A stretch of 10,040 bases of DNA, from assembly GCA_023262125.1 (NCBI GenBank), contig JALRDT010000113.1:1-10040 (forward strand), in the 5' to 3' direction. Source of the stretch: Candidatus Nanopelagicaceae bacterium. GTDB taxonomy: Bacteria; Actinomycetota; Actinomycetes; Nanopelagicales; Nanopelagicaceae. The number at the start of each line of letters is the position of its first letter. Position 1 is the first letter of the stretch. The notes under the pieces are model-generated. The model had not been told where the DNA came from and made no database searches. It saw nothing but the letters and a program-made list of their open reading frames with translations. The position numbers and the translations under genes are program-made. Below are positions 1 through 6,443 of this stretch, piece after piece.

Positions 1-53
1 TTGCTTTGCGATACCGAACTAGGTTTTACCTTTAACTTAATTAAAGCTTAAAT
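1..53. other. Downstream end of window, no gene seen
   Basis: The 53 bases after the yggT stop are AT-rich with a weak AT hairpin (TTTAA at 31-35 with TTAAA at 48-52). There is no stable GC stem and no T-run, so it is not a convincing terminator. No ATG in the minus direction opens a divIVA-like protein within these bases; the next gene, if divIVA, starts beyond the edge. Confidence 0.5.
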
Positions 54-335
54 TTATAGGTAAGCAAGTGCTAAACCTTGCAATATTTGCACTGCAAAGA
101 AAAGCACAATAAAGGATAGATCTAGTGCTACTCCACCAAGACGTAGTGGTGGAATAAACTTTCGGAAAAAATTTAGTGGCGGGTCGGTAAATGTGTATAC
201 GCTTTCTGCAAACCAGAGCATTAGGCCACGAGGCGTCCAGCTTGGCTTAAACATTCTGACGTAATCAAGAATTAAACGCGCAAACAATGCGAAGATAAAT
301 ACTTGAAGAAAACGCGCTACCCAAATACCGAGCAT
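54..335 (-). CDS. yggT: YggT family small membrane protein
   Basis: The 93-residue integral membrane protein has two hydrophobic helices (about 3-25 and 69-92). They flank a central loop with TFTDPPLNFFRKFIPPLRLGGVALDLS (48-74; TDPP at 50-53 and IPPL at 61-64 are the key family residues). This matches the YggT / YlmG family, whose members sit next to sepF and are linked to division-site or membrane organisation in bacteria and to nucleoid distribution in plastids; no biochemical activity is known. The ATG (335-333) lies three bases after the sepF TGA, with GAG-rich sequence upstream, so it belongs to the same transcript. It is the last complete gene in the window. In actinobacterial clusters divIVA usually follows. 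Confidence 0.88.
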   Translation of the reverse strand: MLGIWVARFLQVFIFALFARLILDYVRMFKPSWTPRGLMLWFAESVYTFTDPPLNFFRKFIPPLRLGGVALDLSFIVLFFAVQILQGLALAYL

Positions 336-338
336 TTA

Positions 339-794
339 TCAGCTCTGATTGAAGAAACTTGCTTCAGCTGCAGCGGTCTTGACTTCTGAAGAGACCATTA
401 CATTTGCAGGTGAGAGCAAGAAAACTTTTGAAGTAACGCGTTCGATTGTGCCATGGTGGCCGAATACCAAACCACTTGCAAAATCAACAAGACGCTTACG
501 TTCTTCATCGCCCATATCAGTTAAATTCATGAGCACTGTGTTTCCTTCGCGATAACGTTCGCCGATTACTCTGGCTTCGTTATAAGAGCGAGGATTAACT
601 GTAAAAATCTGATTACTCGCAGGAGCAGCAAACTCTGAAACCGGCGCATTAGCAACTGGAGTTGCTTGAACTGCGCTAAATGAACGCGATTCTCGAACGC
701 GAATTCGTGGGCGCTCTACTTCTTGTGAGACTTCTTCGCTCTCAAGGTCATCTGTAAGACCGAGAAAATTTCCTAATTTCTTAAGACTGGACAT
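339..794 (-). CDS. sepF: SepF, FtsZ membrane anchor and ring-bundling protein
   Basis: SepF polymerises into rings, binds the FtsZ C-terminal peptide and tethers it to the membrane; in Actinobacteria, which lack FtsA, it is the main Z-ring anchor. The 151-residue protein starts MSSLKKLGNFLGL, an amphipathic membrane-binding helix (about 1-13). A charged and then Ala/Pro-rich linker (about 14-62) leads into the compact C-terminal domain (63-135). Family residues there are NPRSYNEAR (67-75), VLMNLTDM (87-94), RLVDFASGL (101-109) and VFLLSPANV (124-132). The ATG at 794 has no recognisable Shine-Dalgarno (TTATCCCT precedes it). An in-frame ATG at 866 would overlap yggS by 53 bases and add 24 residues without family match, so 794 is preferred. 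Three bases separate its stop from yggT. Confidence 0.94.
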   Translation of the reverse strand: MSSLKKLGNFLGLTDDLESEEVSQEVERPRIRVRESRSFSAVQATPVANAPVSEFAAPASNQIFTVNPRSYNEARVIGERYREGNTVLMNLTDMGDEERKRLVDFASGLVFGHHGTIERVTSKVFLLSPANVMVSSEVKTAAAEASFFNQS

Positions 795-813
795 AGGGAT
801 AATTTTAAGTAAA

Positions 814-1455
814 TCAGGTTCGTGAACCGAGTATTGAAGAGCCCAGGCGGATATGTGTCGCGCCATGTTTAATAGCTGAAAGGTAATCGCCGCTCATTCC
901 TGATGATAAATAAGGGGCGGTTGGGTAGGCAGTTACGAAGTTTTGATGAATCTTGGCCAGCCGCTCAAATGCGCTATCTGGTTGCTCTCCTAGAGGCGCC
1001 ACTGCCATCAATCCTTGAAGTTTTAGATTTGAAGTAGCCAATATGGAATCAGCAATCTGATTTAGTTGTTCAGGAAGCGCCCCACCTCTGTGTACTTCAC
1101 CATCCAATGAAACTTGAATAAAGACTTCTAAATTCTTCTCGCTAGCTTTTGAAACCAGCGCTACATACCTCAACGAATCTATTGTTTGAATTACATCCGC
1201 CCAGGTTGTAATCGACTTAAGTTTATTGCTTTGAAGTTGACCCTGAAAATGCCATTTTCCTGGAACGAATGGTGCTTTCTCTTTGCCTTCTTGATCGCGG
1301 TTCTCGCCAAATTCTAAAACGCCTAAATCGTGAAGCAATTGCGCATCGCTTAAGGGAAAGGTCTTGGTCACCACAATCAAATGAACATCATTAGGTATTG
1401 AAGCTTTAACAGCAGCCAAATTTTCAGCCAGTTGAGCTTTACGATCTATAGCCAA
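814..1455 (-). CDS. yggS: YggS/PLPBP family pyridoxal-phosphate homeostasis protein
   Basis: This is a single-domain, TIM-barrel PLP-binding protein (213 residues, normal length) related to the N-terminal half of alanine racemase. The family keeps PLP and amino-acid pools in balance and has no firmly established enzyme activity. The PLP lysine is Lys31 in VVTKTFP. Other signatures are FGENRDQE (49-56), HFQGQLQSNK (69-78), SSGMSGDY (184-191) and the phosphate-binding HIRLGSSILGSR (201-212). The start is a TTG at 1455 that overlaps the pgeF end by ten bases, with AGGTG a few bases upstream; no in-frame ATG fits better, so an uncommon start codon is likely. Its location between pgeF and sepF is typical for Actinobacteria and Firmicutes. 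The TGA is 19 bases before the sepF start. Confidence 0.93.
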   Translation of the reverse strand: MAIDRKAQLAENLAAVKASIPNDVHLIVVTKTFPLSDAQLLHDLGVLEFGENRDQEGKEKAPFVPGKWHFQGQLQSNKLKSITTWADVIQTIDSLRYVALVSKASEKNLEVFIQVSLDGEVHRGGALPEQLNQIADSILATSNLKLQGLMAVAPLGEQPDSAFERLAKIHQNFVTAYPTAPYLSSGMSGDYLSAIKHGATHIRLGSSILGSRT

Positions 1456-2102
1456 ATTACACCTGCTTGTCGACCAGTAATTCCATCTCTTCGATACGAG
1501 AAAGCATTTTTATCTTCTAGTACACAACTGGATAAATCTAAAAGTACTGTGTCCTTAAGATCGCTCTTTAAACCTGAAGCTAAATCAAGGGTTGCCTTAC
1601 CAGTTCGACCGGAGGAATCTGAACTTGGGTATTTGGAAGATACTTCTTTAAAAATATCCTCACCTACTTCGTAGCACCCACCACAAATGTTTGGTCCGAT
1701 ATATGAGTGGATTACTTCAGCTCCAAGATCTCGCATGGCTTCAATGGTTTTTCTAGCGATGCCATTCATTAAACCTTTTCTACCAACATGTACTGCAGCA
1801 ACAGCTACATCAGATTTCAATAGTAATGGAATGCAATCTGCAACCATAACGGCAACTGCCAATTTTCGTTCGGTAGTGATTAATGAATCGCAAGTTGGAG
1901 TATTTGATTTTTTCTCAACTAGCACCACCGTATCTCCATGGACTTGATTCATAAACACAATCGGCATACCAATTTGAGATTCAAGTTGAGCGCGATTTTC
2001 AATGACAGAATCTAATTCGTCACCGACATGATCACCTAAATTGGCAGAAGCAAAAGGGTCCTTACTTACTCCACCTAATCTGTTGGTGAAGATAAATGGC
2101 AT
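1446..2102 (-). CDS. pgeF: PgeF/YlmD/YfiH family protein (laccase-domain multicopper-oxidase-like, peptidoglycan editing factor)
   Basis: The 218-residue cytoplasmic protein belongs to the DUF152 / YfiH family. In E. coli a member (PgeF) limits wrong use of L-Ser in place of L-Ala in muropeptide precursors; vertebrate LACC1 and bacterial relatives act on purine nucleosides, so the exact substrate is open. Visible motifs are TNRLGGVS (6-13), NQVHGD (52-57, His55), VADCIPLLL (88-96, Cys90), VHVGRKGL (104-111, His105), IGPNICGGCYEVG (135-147) and FSYRRDGITGRQA (201-213). The His-Cys-His metal/catalytic set is complete, but HVGRKG replaces the more common HAGWRG. It overlaps the ftsZ stop by one base (TAATG) and the next gene by ten, and so is probably coupled to ftsZ. 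The location next to ftsZ supports a cell-wall role. Confidence 0.9.
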   Translation of the reverse strand: MPFIFTNRLGGVSKDPFASANLGDHVGDELDSVIENRAQLESQIGMPIVFMNQVHGDTVVLVEKKSNTPTCDSLITTERKLAVAVMVADCIPLLLKSDVAVAAVHVGRKGLMNGIARKTIEAMRDLGAEVIHSYIGPNICGGCYEVGEDIFKEVSSKYPSSDSSGRTGKATLDLASGLKSDLKDTVLLDLSSCVLEDKNAFSYRRDGITGRQAGVIWL

Positions 2103-3232
2103 TACTTCATAAAGTCAGGGACGTCGATTTCATCTTCGGCCACCAACTCTTCGAATGAGATGCGACGACGAGGAGTCTCACCAGTTACCTCCATTGCTAC
2201 CTGCAATGGATCGTTTTCGATAACCGGATTAGCATTACCTGAAATTTCATTTGTAGTAATTACTGGTCGCTCAATTTTCTTTGGCTCTCCGCCATCAAAC
2301 CCAGCGGCAATAACGGTGATTCGCACTTCATCGCCAAGAGCATCATCAATTACTGTTCCGAAAATGAACTTGGAATCTGGATGAGCTGCATCCTGAACTA
2401 ACTGGCAAGCCTCATTGATTTCAAATAAACCTAAATCACTACCGCCAGCAACAGATAACAAAATTCCCATAGCGCCATCAATAGATGCTTCTAGAAGTGG
2501 TGATGAGATCGCAAGTTCTGCGGCGCGTAAAGCACGATTCTCTCCTCGAGCAGAACCAATACCCATAAGTGCTGCACCTGCACCAGTCATCACTGCTTTA
2601 ACATCTGCAAAGTCCAAATTAATTAATCCAGGTTGAGTTATTAATTCAGTTATTCCTTGCACTCCAGAAAGAAGAACTTGATCCGCGCTCTTAAATGCAT
2701 CGATAGCTGTAATTGCGCGATCTGAAATTGCAAGTAAGCGATCATTTGGAATTACGATTAATGTATCAACTTCAGAGCGAAGCGCTTCAATACCAGCTTC
2801 TGCAGATGTAGTTCGCAGCTTTCCTTCAAAAGAAAATGGTTTAGTAACAACACCAACAGTTAACGCACCTAATTCACGTGCAATTTTTGCAACTACAGGT
2901 GCTCCGCCAGTACCAGTTCCGCCACCTTCACCAGCAGTAATGAAAACCATATCTGAGCCACGAAGCGCCTCTTCAATTTCATCAACGTTATCTAACGCTG
3001 CTTCGCGTCCAATTTCTGGCGCTGCACCTGCGCCAAGTCCACGAGTAATTTTTCTTCCAATATCTAGTTTTACATCTGCATCGCTCATTAATAATTGTTG
3101 CGAATCTGTGTTAACGGCAATGAACTCGACGCCTTTGAGACCTGCTTCAATCATTCGATTGATTGCATTAACGCCGCCGCCACCAATTCCAACAACTTTG
3201 ATGACTGCTAAGTAATTCTGCGGTGCCGCCAT
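2102..3232 (-). CDS. ftsZ: FtsZ, tubulin-like cell division GTPase
   Basis: FtsZ polymerises on GTP into the Z-ring at mid-cell and recruits the divisome. The 376-residue protein starts [15 protein letters not shown], the usual actinobacterial N-terminus. It shows the nucleotide-binding [13 protein letters not shown] (15-27), AVNTDS (39-44), the tubulin signature GGGTGTG (103-109) and NDRLL (163-167). The T7 loop NLDFADV (205-211) carries the catalytic Asp207 and Asp210. After the globular core (to about 315) comes a linker of roughly 50 residues and the conserved C-terminal peptide [10 protein letters not shown] (367-376), the docking site for SepF-type anchors; sepF lies three genes downstream. 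The gene has its own 134-base leader with inverted repeats and a strong ribosome binding site, suggesting separate control. Its TAA overlaps the pgeF ATG by one base. The gene is complete. Confidence 0.98.
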   Translation of the reverse strand: MAAPQNYLAVIKVVGIGGGGVNAINRMIEAGLKGVEFIAVNTDSQQLLMSDADVKLDIGRKITRGLGAGAAPEIGREAALDNVDEIEEALRGSDMVFITAGEGGGTGTGGAPVVAKIARELGALTVGVVTKPFSFEGKLRTTSAEAGIEALRSEVDTLIVIPNDRLLAISDRAITAIDAFKSADQVLLSGVQGITELITQPGLINLDFADVKAVMTGAGAALMGIGSARGENRALRAAELAISSPLLEASIDGAMGILLSVAGGSDLGLFEINEACQLVQDAAHPDSKFIFGTVIDDALGDEVRITVIAAGFDGGEPKKIERPVITTNEISGNANPVIENDPLQVAMEVTGETPRRRISFEELVAEDEIDVPDFMK

Positions 3233-3235
3233 GAT

Positions 3236-3242
3236 CTCCCTC
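3236..3242 (-). promoter_or_regulatory. Strong ribosome binding site deciding the ftsZ start
   Basis: GAGGGAG lies directly before the ATG at 3232 (the GAGG part 6 bases upstream) and is the best Shine-Dalgarno in the window. It favours this start over the in-frame ATG at 3265, whose extra 11 residues have no family match. A strong site fits the high FtsZ levels cells need. Confidence 0.75.
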
Positions 3243-3267
3243 GTAGTTAATCTCGCTCTTCCCATTA

Positions 3268-3286
3268 CCTTAACCTCAGGTAAAGG
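3268..3286. promoter_or_regulatory. 19-base quasi-palindrome upstream of ftsZ, operator-like
   Basis: CCTTAACCTCAGGTAAAGG is symmetric about position 3277, with only one mismatched pair (3272/3282). It sits 35 bases before the ftsZ ATG. A related 9-base motif, GTAAAGGGT (3280-3288), recurs as GTTAAGGGT at 3326-3334 with one difference. The symmetry fits a dimeric repressor site or an RNA hairpin in the leader. No known regulator motif is recognised. Confidence 0.3.
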
Positions 3287-3296
3287 GTTACAACTT

Positions 3297-3311
3297 CCAC
3301 CTAAATGGTGG
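3297..3311 (-). other. Short hairpin CCACC-ATTTA-GGTGG in the ftsZ leader
   Basis: A perfect 5-bp GC-rich stem (3297-3301 with 3307-3311) with a 5-base loop stands out in AT-rich DNA. It lies between the possible ftsZ promoter and the ftsZ ribosome binding site, so it would be in the 5' untranslated RNA. There is no following U-run. It could stabilise the leader or be chance. Confidence 0.3.
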
Positions 3312-3315
3312 CCGA

Positions 3316-3344
3316 AAATTAGAGCGTTAAGGGTGAGTATTCAA
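3316..3344 (-). promoter_or_regulatory. Possible sigma-70-type promoter for ftsZ
   Basis: On the minus strand TTGAAT (3339-3344) resembles a -35 box. It is followed after exactly 17 bases by TAATTT (3316-3321), a modest -10 match. It lies about 85 bases upstream of the ftsZ ATG. Separate ftsZ promoters in the ftsQ-ftsZ gap are known in Actinobacteria such as Streptomyces, which makes a promoter here plausible. The -10 match is weak and the call tentative. Confidence 0.3.
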
Positions 3345-3345
3345 T

Positions 3346-3383
3346 AACCGACACGGTTAATTAAATTTATTTAACTGTCGGTT
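3346..3383 (-). other. Long imperfect inverted repeat across the ftsQ stop codon
   Basis: The 8-base arms (AACCGACA at 3346-3353 and TGTCGGTT at 3376-3383) are perfectly complementary. Inside them GTTAA (3356-3360) pairs with TTAAC (3371-3375), around the self-complementary core TAAATTTA (3362-3369), leaving only two unpaired bases (3354-3355) and one T-T mismatch. The structure includes the last ftsQ codons and its TAA. No U-tract follows it in the ftsQ-to-ftsZ direction, so it is not a standard terminator; on the opposite strand a short T-rich run (GGTTTTGTTGG) follows. It could act as an RNA processing or stability element, or as a partial attenuator between ftsQ and ftsZ. A smaller stem, TAACCG/CGGTTA, can form instead from 3345-3359. 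The pairing is seen; the function is inferred. Confidence 0.4.
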
Positions 3384-4035
3384 TTGTTGGATCGCTTACA
3401 TCCATGTGTTTAATTTTTTCATTCTCTGGCAAGCTAGATAAAGCCTTATAAATCTTTACTTTTAGAGCCATATTTGAATTATTGCCCCAATTAATGCGCA
3501 ATTTATCTTTGACAGTTATCTGAAAGTTTTTCGATGATGAGGCATTTACGGAAGTAACCAGAGAACGAAACTCTGTAGGTAGGTCTAAATACAACAAAAC
3601 AGCCGCGGCCCTGGAACTATCGTCAAAGGCAGAGATTTCTGGCAGCTTCTTTGAAACACTTACAGGAGAGGTAAAAAGCACTCCCCCTGCATCTATGTAA
3701 CGCTCACCTGCTGCAGCTATCGCCGTCCGGGCAGATAAATTTATTGATACCTCTCTGGTGATCCAATTTCTTGAGACATTAACATCTTCAATCCAATCAA
3801 TTCCAGCAAGTGCTAATTTGCTTGAAATATTTCGTGGTTCTATTCTTGCTAATTTCTCTCCAGGTTGAATATCTGCAATCTGTAACACCTGTTTTGTAAT
3901 CTGCGAATTTGGCGAGCCCTCTACTGAAACGTTTTTTACGGTAAATAGATTGGTCCATCCAAATAGAAATGCCAGTGAAGCAACTACTAGCAAAATTATT
4001 CCAAGAACTAATTCTCTTCTACGACGCGGGGTCAT
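3367..4035 (-). CDS. ftsQ: FtsQ/DivIB-type cell division protein
   Basis: FtsQ is a single-pass membrane protein whose extracytoplasmic domain links FtsL/FtsB-type partners and regulates septal wall synthesis. The 222-residue form (start MTPRRRREL) has a short basic cytoplasmic N-terminus and one membrane helix (about 9-27). A POTRA domain (about 31-102) begins FTVKNVSVEG and contains the typical W-x-x-x-V-x-V-x-R-x-W pattern (81-91). The beta domain ends in INWG (181-184) and a C-terminal HMDVSDPTKPTVK that matches the usual ID-V-S-x-P ending. The start is uncertain: the ATG at 4035 overlaps murC by 17 bases and has no clear ribosome binding site, while an in-frame TTG at 4056 would add seven residues. 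Identity rests on fold-level features plus position between murC and ftsZ. The 3' end takes part in an inverted repeat. Confidence 0.9.
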   Translation of the reverse strand: MTPRRRRELVLGIILLVVASLAFLFGWTNLFTVKNVSVEGSPNSQITKQVLQIADIQPGEKLARIEPRNISSKLALAGIDWIEDVNVSRNWITREVSINLSARTAIAAAGERYIDAGGVLFTSPVSVSKKLPEISAFDDSSRAAAVLLYLDLPTEFRSLVTSVNASSSKNFQITVKDKLRINWGNNSNMALKVKIYKALSSLPENEKIKHMDVSDPTKPTVK

Positions 4036-5410
4036 AATGCTTATGCAATTCCTCAATTATGAGTGGTCCAATAGAACTTACATCCCCTGCACCTAAAGTG
4101 ATAATTACATCGCCCGGCTTTGCTTCTGCTGCAACTGCCTCAGTCACAGAGATGAAGTTAGGTTCGAATGAAGAATTAGCAAGAATCTTGGCGATGTTGG
4201 CGCTTGATACTCCGCTTATTGGCTGTTCGCTAGCTGCATAAACTTCCAGCAGCCATGTTTTATCTGCCAAAGACAATGCTTCGGCAAATTGATTTATAAA
4301 TGCTTTAGTTCTTGAATATCGATGAGGCTGAAAAATAACTAGCACTCGCCCACCACCTGCATATCTCTTAGCAGCTTCTAACGTAACTTTGATTTCTGTT
4401 GGGTGATGGCCATAATCATCAATAACCCTTATGCCATTTACTGCGCCTTTTAATTCAAATCTTCTACCCGCCCCGTGGAATTTAACCAAACCATCTAGAA
4501 GTGATGAGGCTGGAAGACCAAGTTCTAAGCCCACTGCAAGAACTGCGGCGGCATTCAAAACATTATGTTCACCTGGAACTGATAGTTCCAAAGTACCTAT
4601 TTTGGCCCCTTTCCAAAGCACTCGAGCAGTTGAACCGCTGGCACTGAGGAATATTTGATCAATTCGGAGAGTGGCTTCTGTACTCTTGCCATAACCAATA
4701 GTTTTTACTGTCGCTTTTGCTGCAACTTCTTTTGCACCTTTATCGTCTGCGCAATAAACAAGAAAGCCACTGATCGTTTTTACAAAATCATCAAATGCGT
4801 TGAATACGGCAGCTTCAGATGCAAAATGATCAACGTGATCCCATTCAACATTTGTGATTACCGCTGCATGCGGACGATATGCGACAAATGAACCATCAGA
4901 TTCGTCTGCTTCTGCTACAAAATATTTTCCGCTACCTCTGTGAGCATTCGAACCAGAACTCTTTAAAATTCCACCAATAGCAAATGAAGGATCTGTGCCT
5001 GCACTTTGCAAAGCGATGGTAGCCATTGAAGATGTTGTGGTTTTGCCATGGGTGCCAGCAATTGCAAATGATACTGATTCTGACATTAACAGCGCCAATG
5101 CTGCTGCTCGAGTAATTTCAGGGATTCCTGATTTGGCTCCAGCTATTCGTTCGGGATTATCTTTTTTAATCGCATTTGAAAATACGATTAAATCGGATCC
5201 TTTTACATTATCTTCATGATGACCGATTGCAATATCGGCACCCAGCGCTTTTAGTGCGCTAATTACAGAAGTTTCGGATGCATCTGAACCTGAAACTTTT
5301 ATTCCATATGAAATGGCGATACGAGCCAGCCCACTCATGCCAGAACCACCCACACCTACGAAATGAACGCGTTTTCCAACTAATTCCCGCAATTTAAATT
5401 CGTTACTCAT
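4019..5410 (-). CDS. murC: MurC, UDP-N-acetylmuramate--L-alanine ligase
   Basis: MurC is the first Mur ligase, joining L-alanine to UDP-MurNAc with ATP in the cytoplasm. The 463-residue protein (usual length) has the N-terminal nucleotide-sugar loop GVGGSGMSG (19-27) and the ATP loop GTHGKTTT (119-126). EADESDGSF (167-175), NVEWDHVDH (187-195), HNVLNA (282-287) and RRFE (316-319) follow. The C-terminal domain carries the diagnostic DDYGHHPTEI (331-340) and QPHRYSR (361-367). The ATG at 5410 overlaps the murG TGA in an ATGA junction. An in-frame ATG seven codons upstream (5431) would overlap murG by 25 bases and is less likely. The gene end overlaps the proposed ftsQ start by 17 bases. No murB or ddl lies between murC and ftsQ, consistent with an actinobacterial cluster. 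Confidence 0.96.
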   Translation of the reverse strand: MSNEFKLRELVGKRVHFVGVGGSGMSGLARIAISYGIKVSGSDASETSVISALKALGADIAIGHHEDNVKGSDLIVFSNAIKKDNPERIAGAKSGIPEITRAAALALLMSESVSFAIAGTHGKTTTSSMATIALQSAGTDPSFAIGGILKSSGSNAHRGSGKYFVAEADESDGSFVAYRPHAAVITNVEWDHVDHFASEAAVFNAFDDFVKTISGFLVYCADDKGAKEVAAKATVKTIGYGKSTEATLRIDQIFLSASGSTARVLWKGAKIGTLELSVPGEHNVLNAAAVLAVGLELGLPASSLLDGLVKFHGAGRRFELKGAVNGIRVIDDYGHHPTEIKVTLEAAKRYAGGGRVLVIFQPHRYSRTKAFINQFAEALSLADKTWLLEVYAASEQPISGVSSANIAKILANSSFEPNFISVTEAVAAEAKPGDVIITLGAGDVSSIGPLIIEELHKHYDPAS

Positions 5411-6441
5411 CGAATAACTCGTTCTATGCAATCTGCAATTTTTTCCGCAGCGTTTAATGGAGTTCCTAGAGGTTGAGAGCTTCCTTGCCTTAAAAGTCGA
5501 TCTAAATTTTGTTCAAGCCAAATACTAGAAAAATCGCTCTGCTGGATAATTTCAGCCTTGTGCGCCGCTACTAAATCTCTAGCATTAAAGGCTTGCTCCC
5601 CGTTTCCAATAGGTAATGGAATAAATAGCGCATATTTTCCAAGCGCTGAAAATTCTGAGCATGCTATTGCACCGCTACGTGAAATTACTAAATCTGCCGC
5701 CAAGAGCGCAGTAGCCATATCTTCTATATAGCTAAGTGGTCGGTAATTTTCTCTTTGCTCTGGCAAAGAATTGTCTTTGCCGAGTGAATGTAAAACAAAA
5801 TTTCCTTTGAAGTCTGTATTTGCAATCACCTCATTAATTGCTCGTGAGCCTGTCGACCCTCCAAGAACGAGTATTAAATTTCCCTCTATACCAAGTGCTT
5901 GCTTTGCATTTTGACGGGCACTTTCCCAATTGCTTTGAATTGAAGATTTCACAATTTCTGCTTTTAACGGATTGCCCACGAATTGCGCCCCGGGAATTCC
6001 AGAGTCTTGATATGCAACCGCTATCTCTTTTGTAAAAATGGCGCCAAATTTATTTGCCATGCCAATTTTGGCATTTTGATCATGCACCACAATTGGCTTT
6101 CGTAGTAATGCCGCAGCAATGTAAGCGGAACCTGCAACGTATCCTCCAAAACCTACAACTACATCGAAACGCTTCACTATCGAGATTGTTTTAAGGACTG
6201 AATTTAATATTCTAAAAGGGAAAATCAACGCTGCTATATTAAATTTTCTTGGAGCCACGACTTTAGGTATAAGAAAAAGAGTTCCATTACGCTCTGGAAT
6301 TATTGTGACTTCAAGCCCACTTTTAGTTCCGAGAAATGCGATTTCGTCGTTTGGGAAACGGTGATGCCAAACTTGGCTAACTGCCCAAGCTGGTTCGATA
6401 TGTCCGGCAGTTCCGCCGCCAGCAAAGAGAATGCGAGCCAT
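5407..6441 (-). CDS. murG: MurG, lipid II synthase (UDP-GlcNAc transferase)
   Basis: MurG is a peripheral, GT-B fold glycosyltransferase that adds GlcNAc to lipid I on the inner membrane face, giving lipid II. The 344-residue protein opens with the glycine loop GGGTAGHIEPA (8-18, catalytic-site His14). It continues with GFGGY (97-101), the acceptor motif HDQN (120-123), VGNP (155-158), the second glycine loop GGSTGSRAIN (194-203), SRSGA (254-258) and the donor-binding PLPIGNGEQAFNA (275-287). HDQN differs from the common HEQN by a conservative Glu-to-Asp change. The ATG lies two bases after the ftsW stop, and the TGA stop overlaps the murC ATG (ATGA), as expected for coupled translation. Length and motifs indicate an intact enzyme. 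Confidence 0.96.
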   Translation of the reverse strand: MARILFAGGGTAGHIEPAWAVSQVWHHRFPNDEIAFLGTKSGLEVTIIPERNGTLFLIPKVVAPRKFNIAALIFPFRILNSVLKTISIVKRFDVVVGFGGYVAGSAYIAAALLRKPIVVHDQNAKIGMANKFGAIFTKEIAVAYQDSGIPGAQFVGNPLKAEIVKSSIQSNWESARQNAKQALGIEGNLILVLGGSTGSRAINEVIANTDFKGNFVLHSLGKDNSLPEQRENYRPLSYIEDMATALLAADLVISRSGAIACSEFSALGKYALFIPLPIGNGEQAFNARDLVAAHKAEIIQQSDFSSIWLEQNLDRLLRQGSSQPLGTPLNAAEKIADCIERVIR

Positions 6442-6443
6442 TT

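Noticed and set aside
31..53. Possible terminator after yggT
   Set aside because: The stem is short and made almost only of A-T pairs, has a bulge, and is not followed by a T-run; transcription probably continues to the next gene.
3233..3265. Upstream in-frame ATG extending ftsZ by 11 residues
   Set aside because: The extension lacks family similarity and covers the strong GAGGGAG ribosome binding site of the start at 3232.
3233..3366. MraZ-box type repeats or a small gene in the ftsQ-ftsZ gap
   Set aside because: No spaced TGGG repeats are seen, and no frame with a start, ribosome binding site and sensible length exists in the gap apart from the ftsZ extension.
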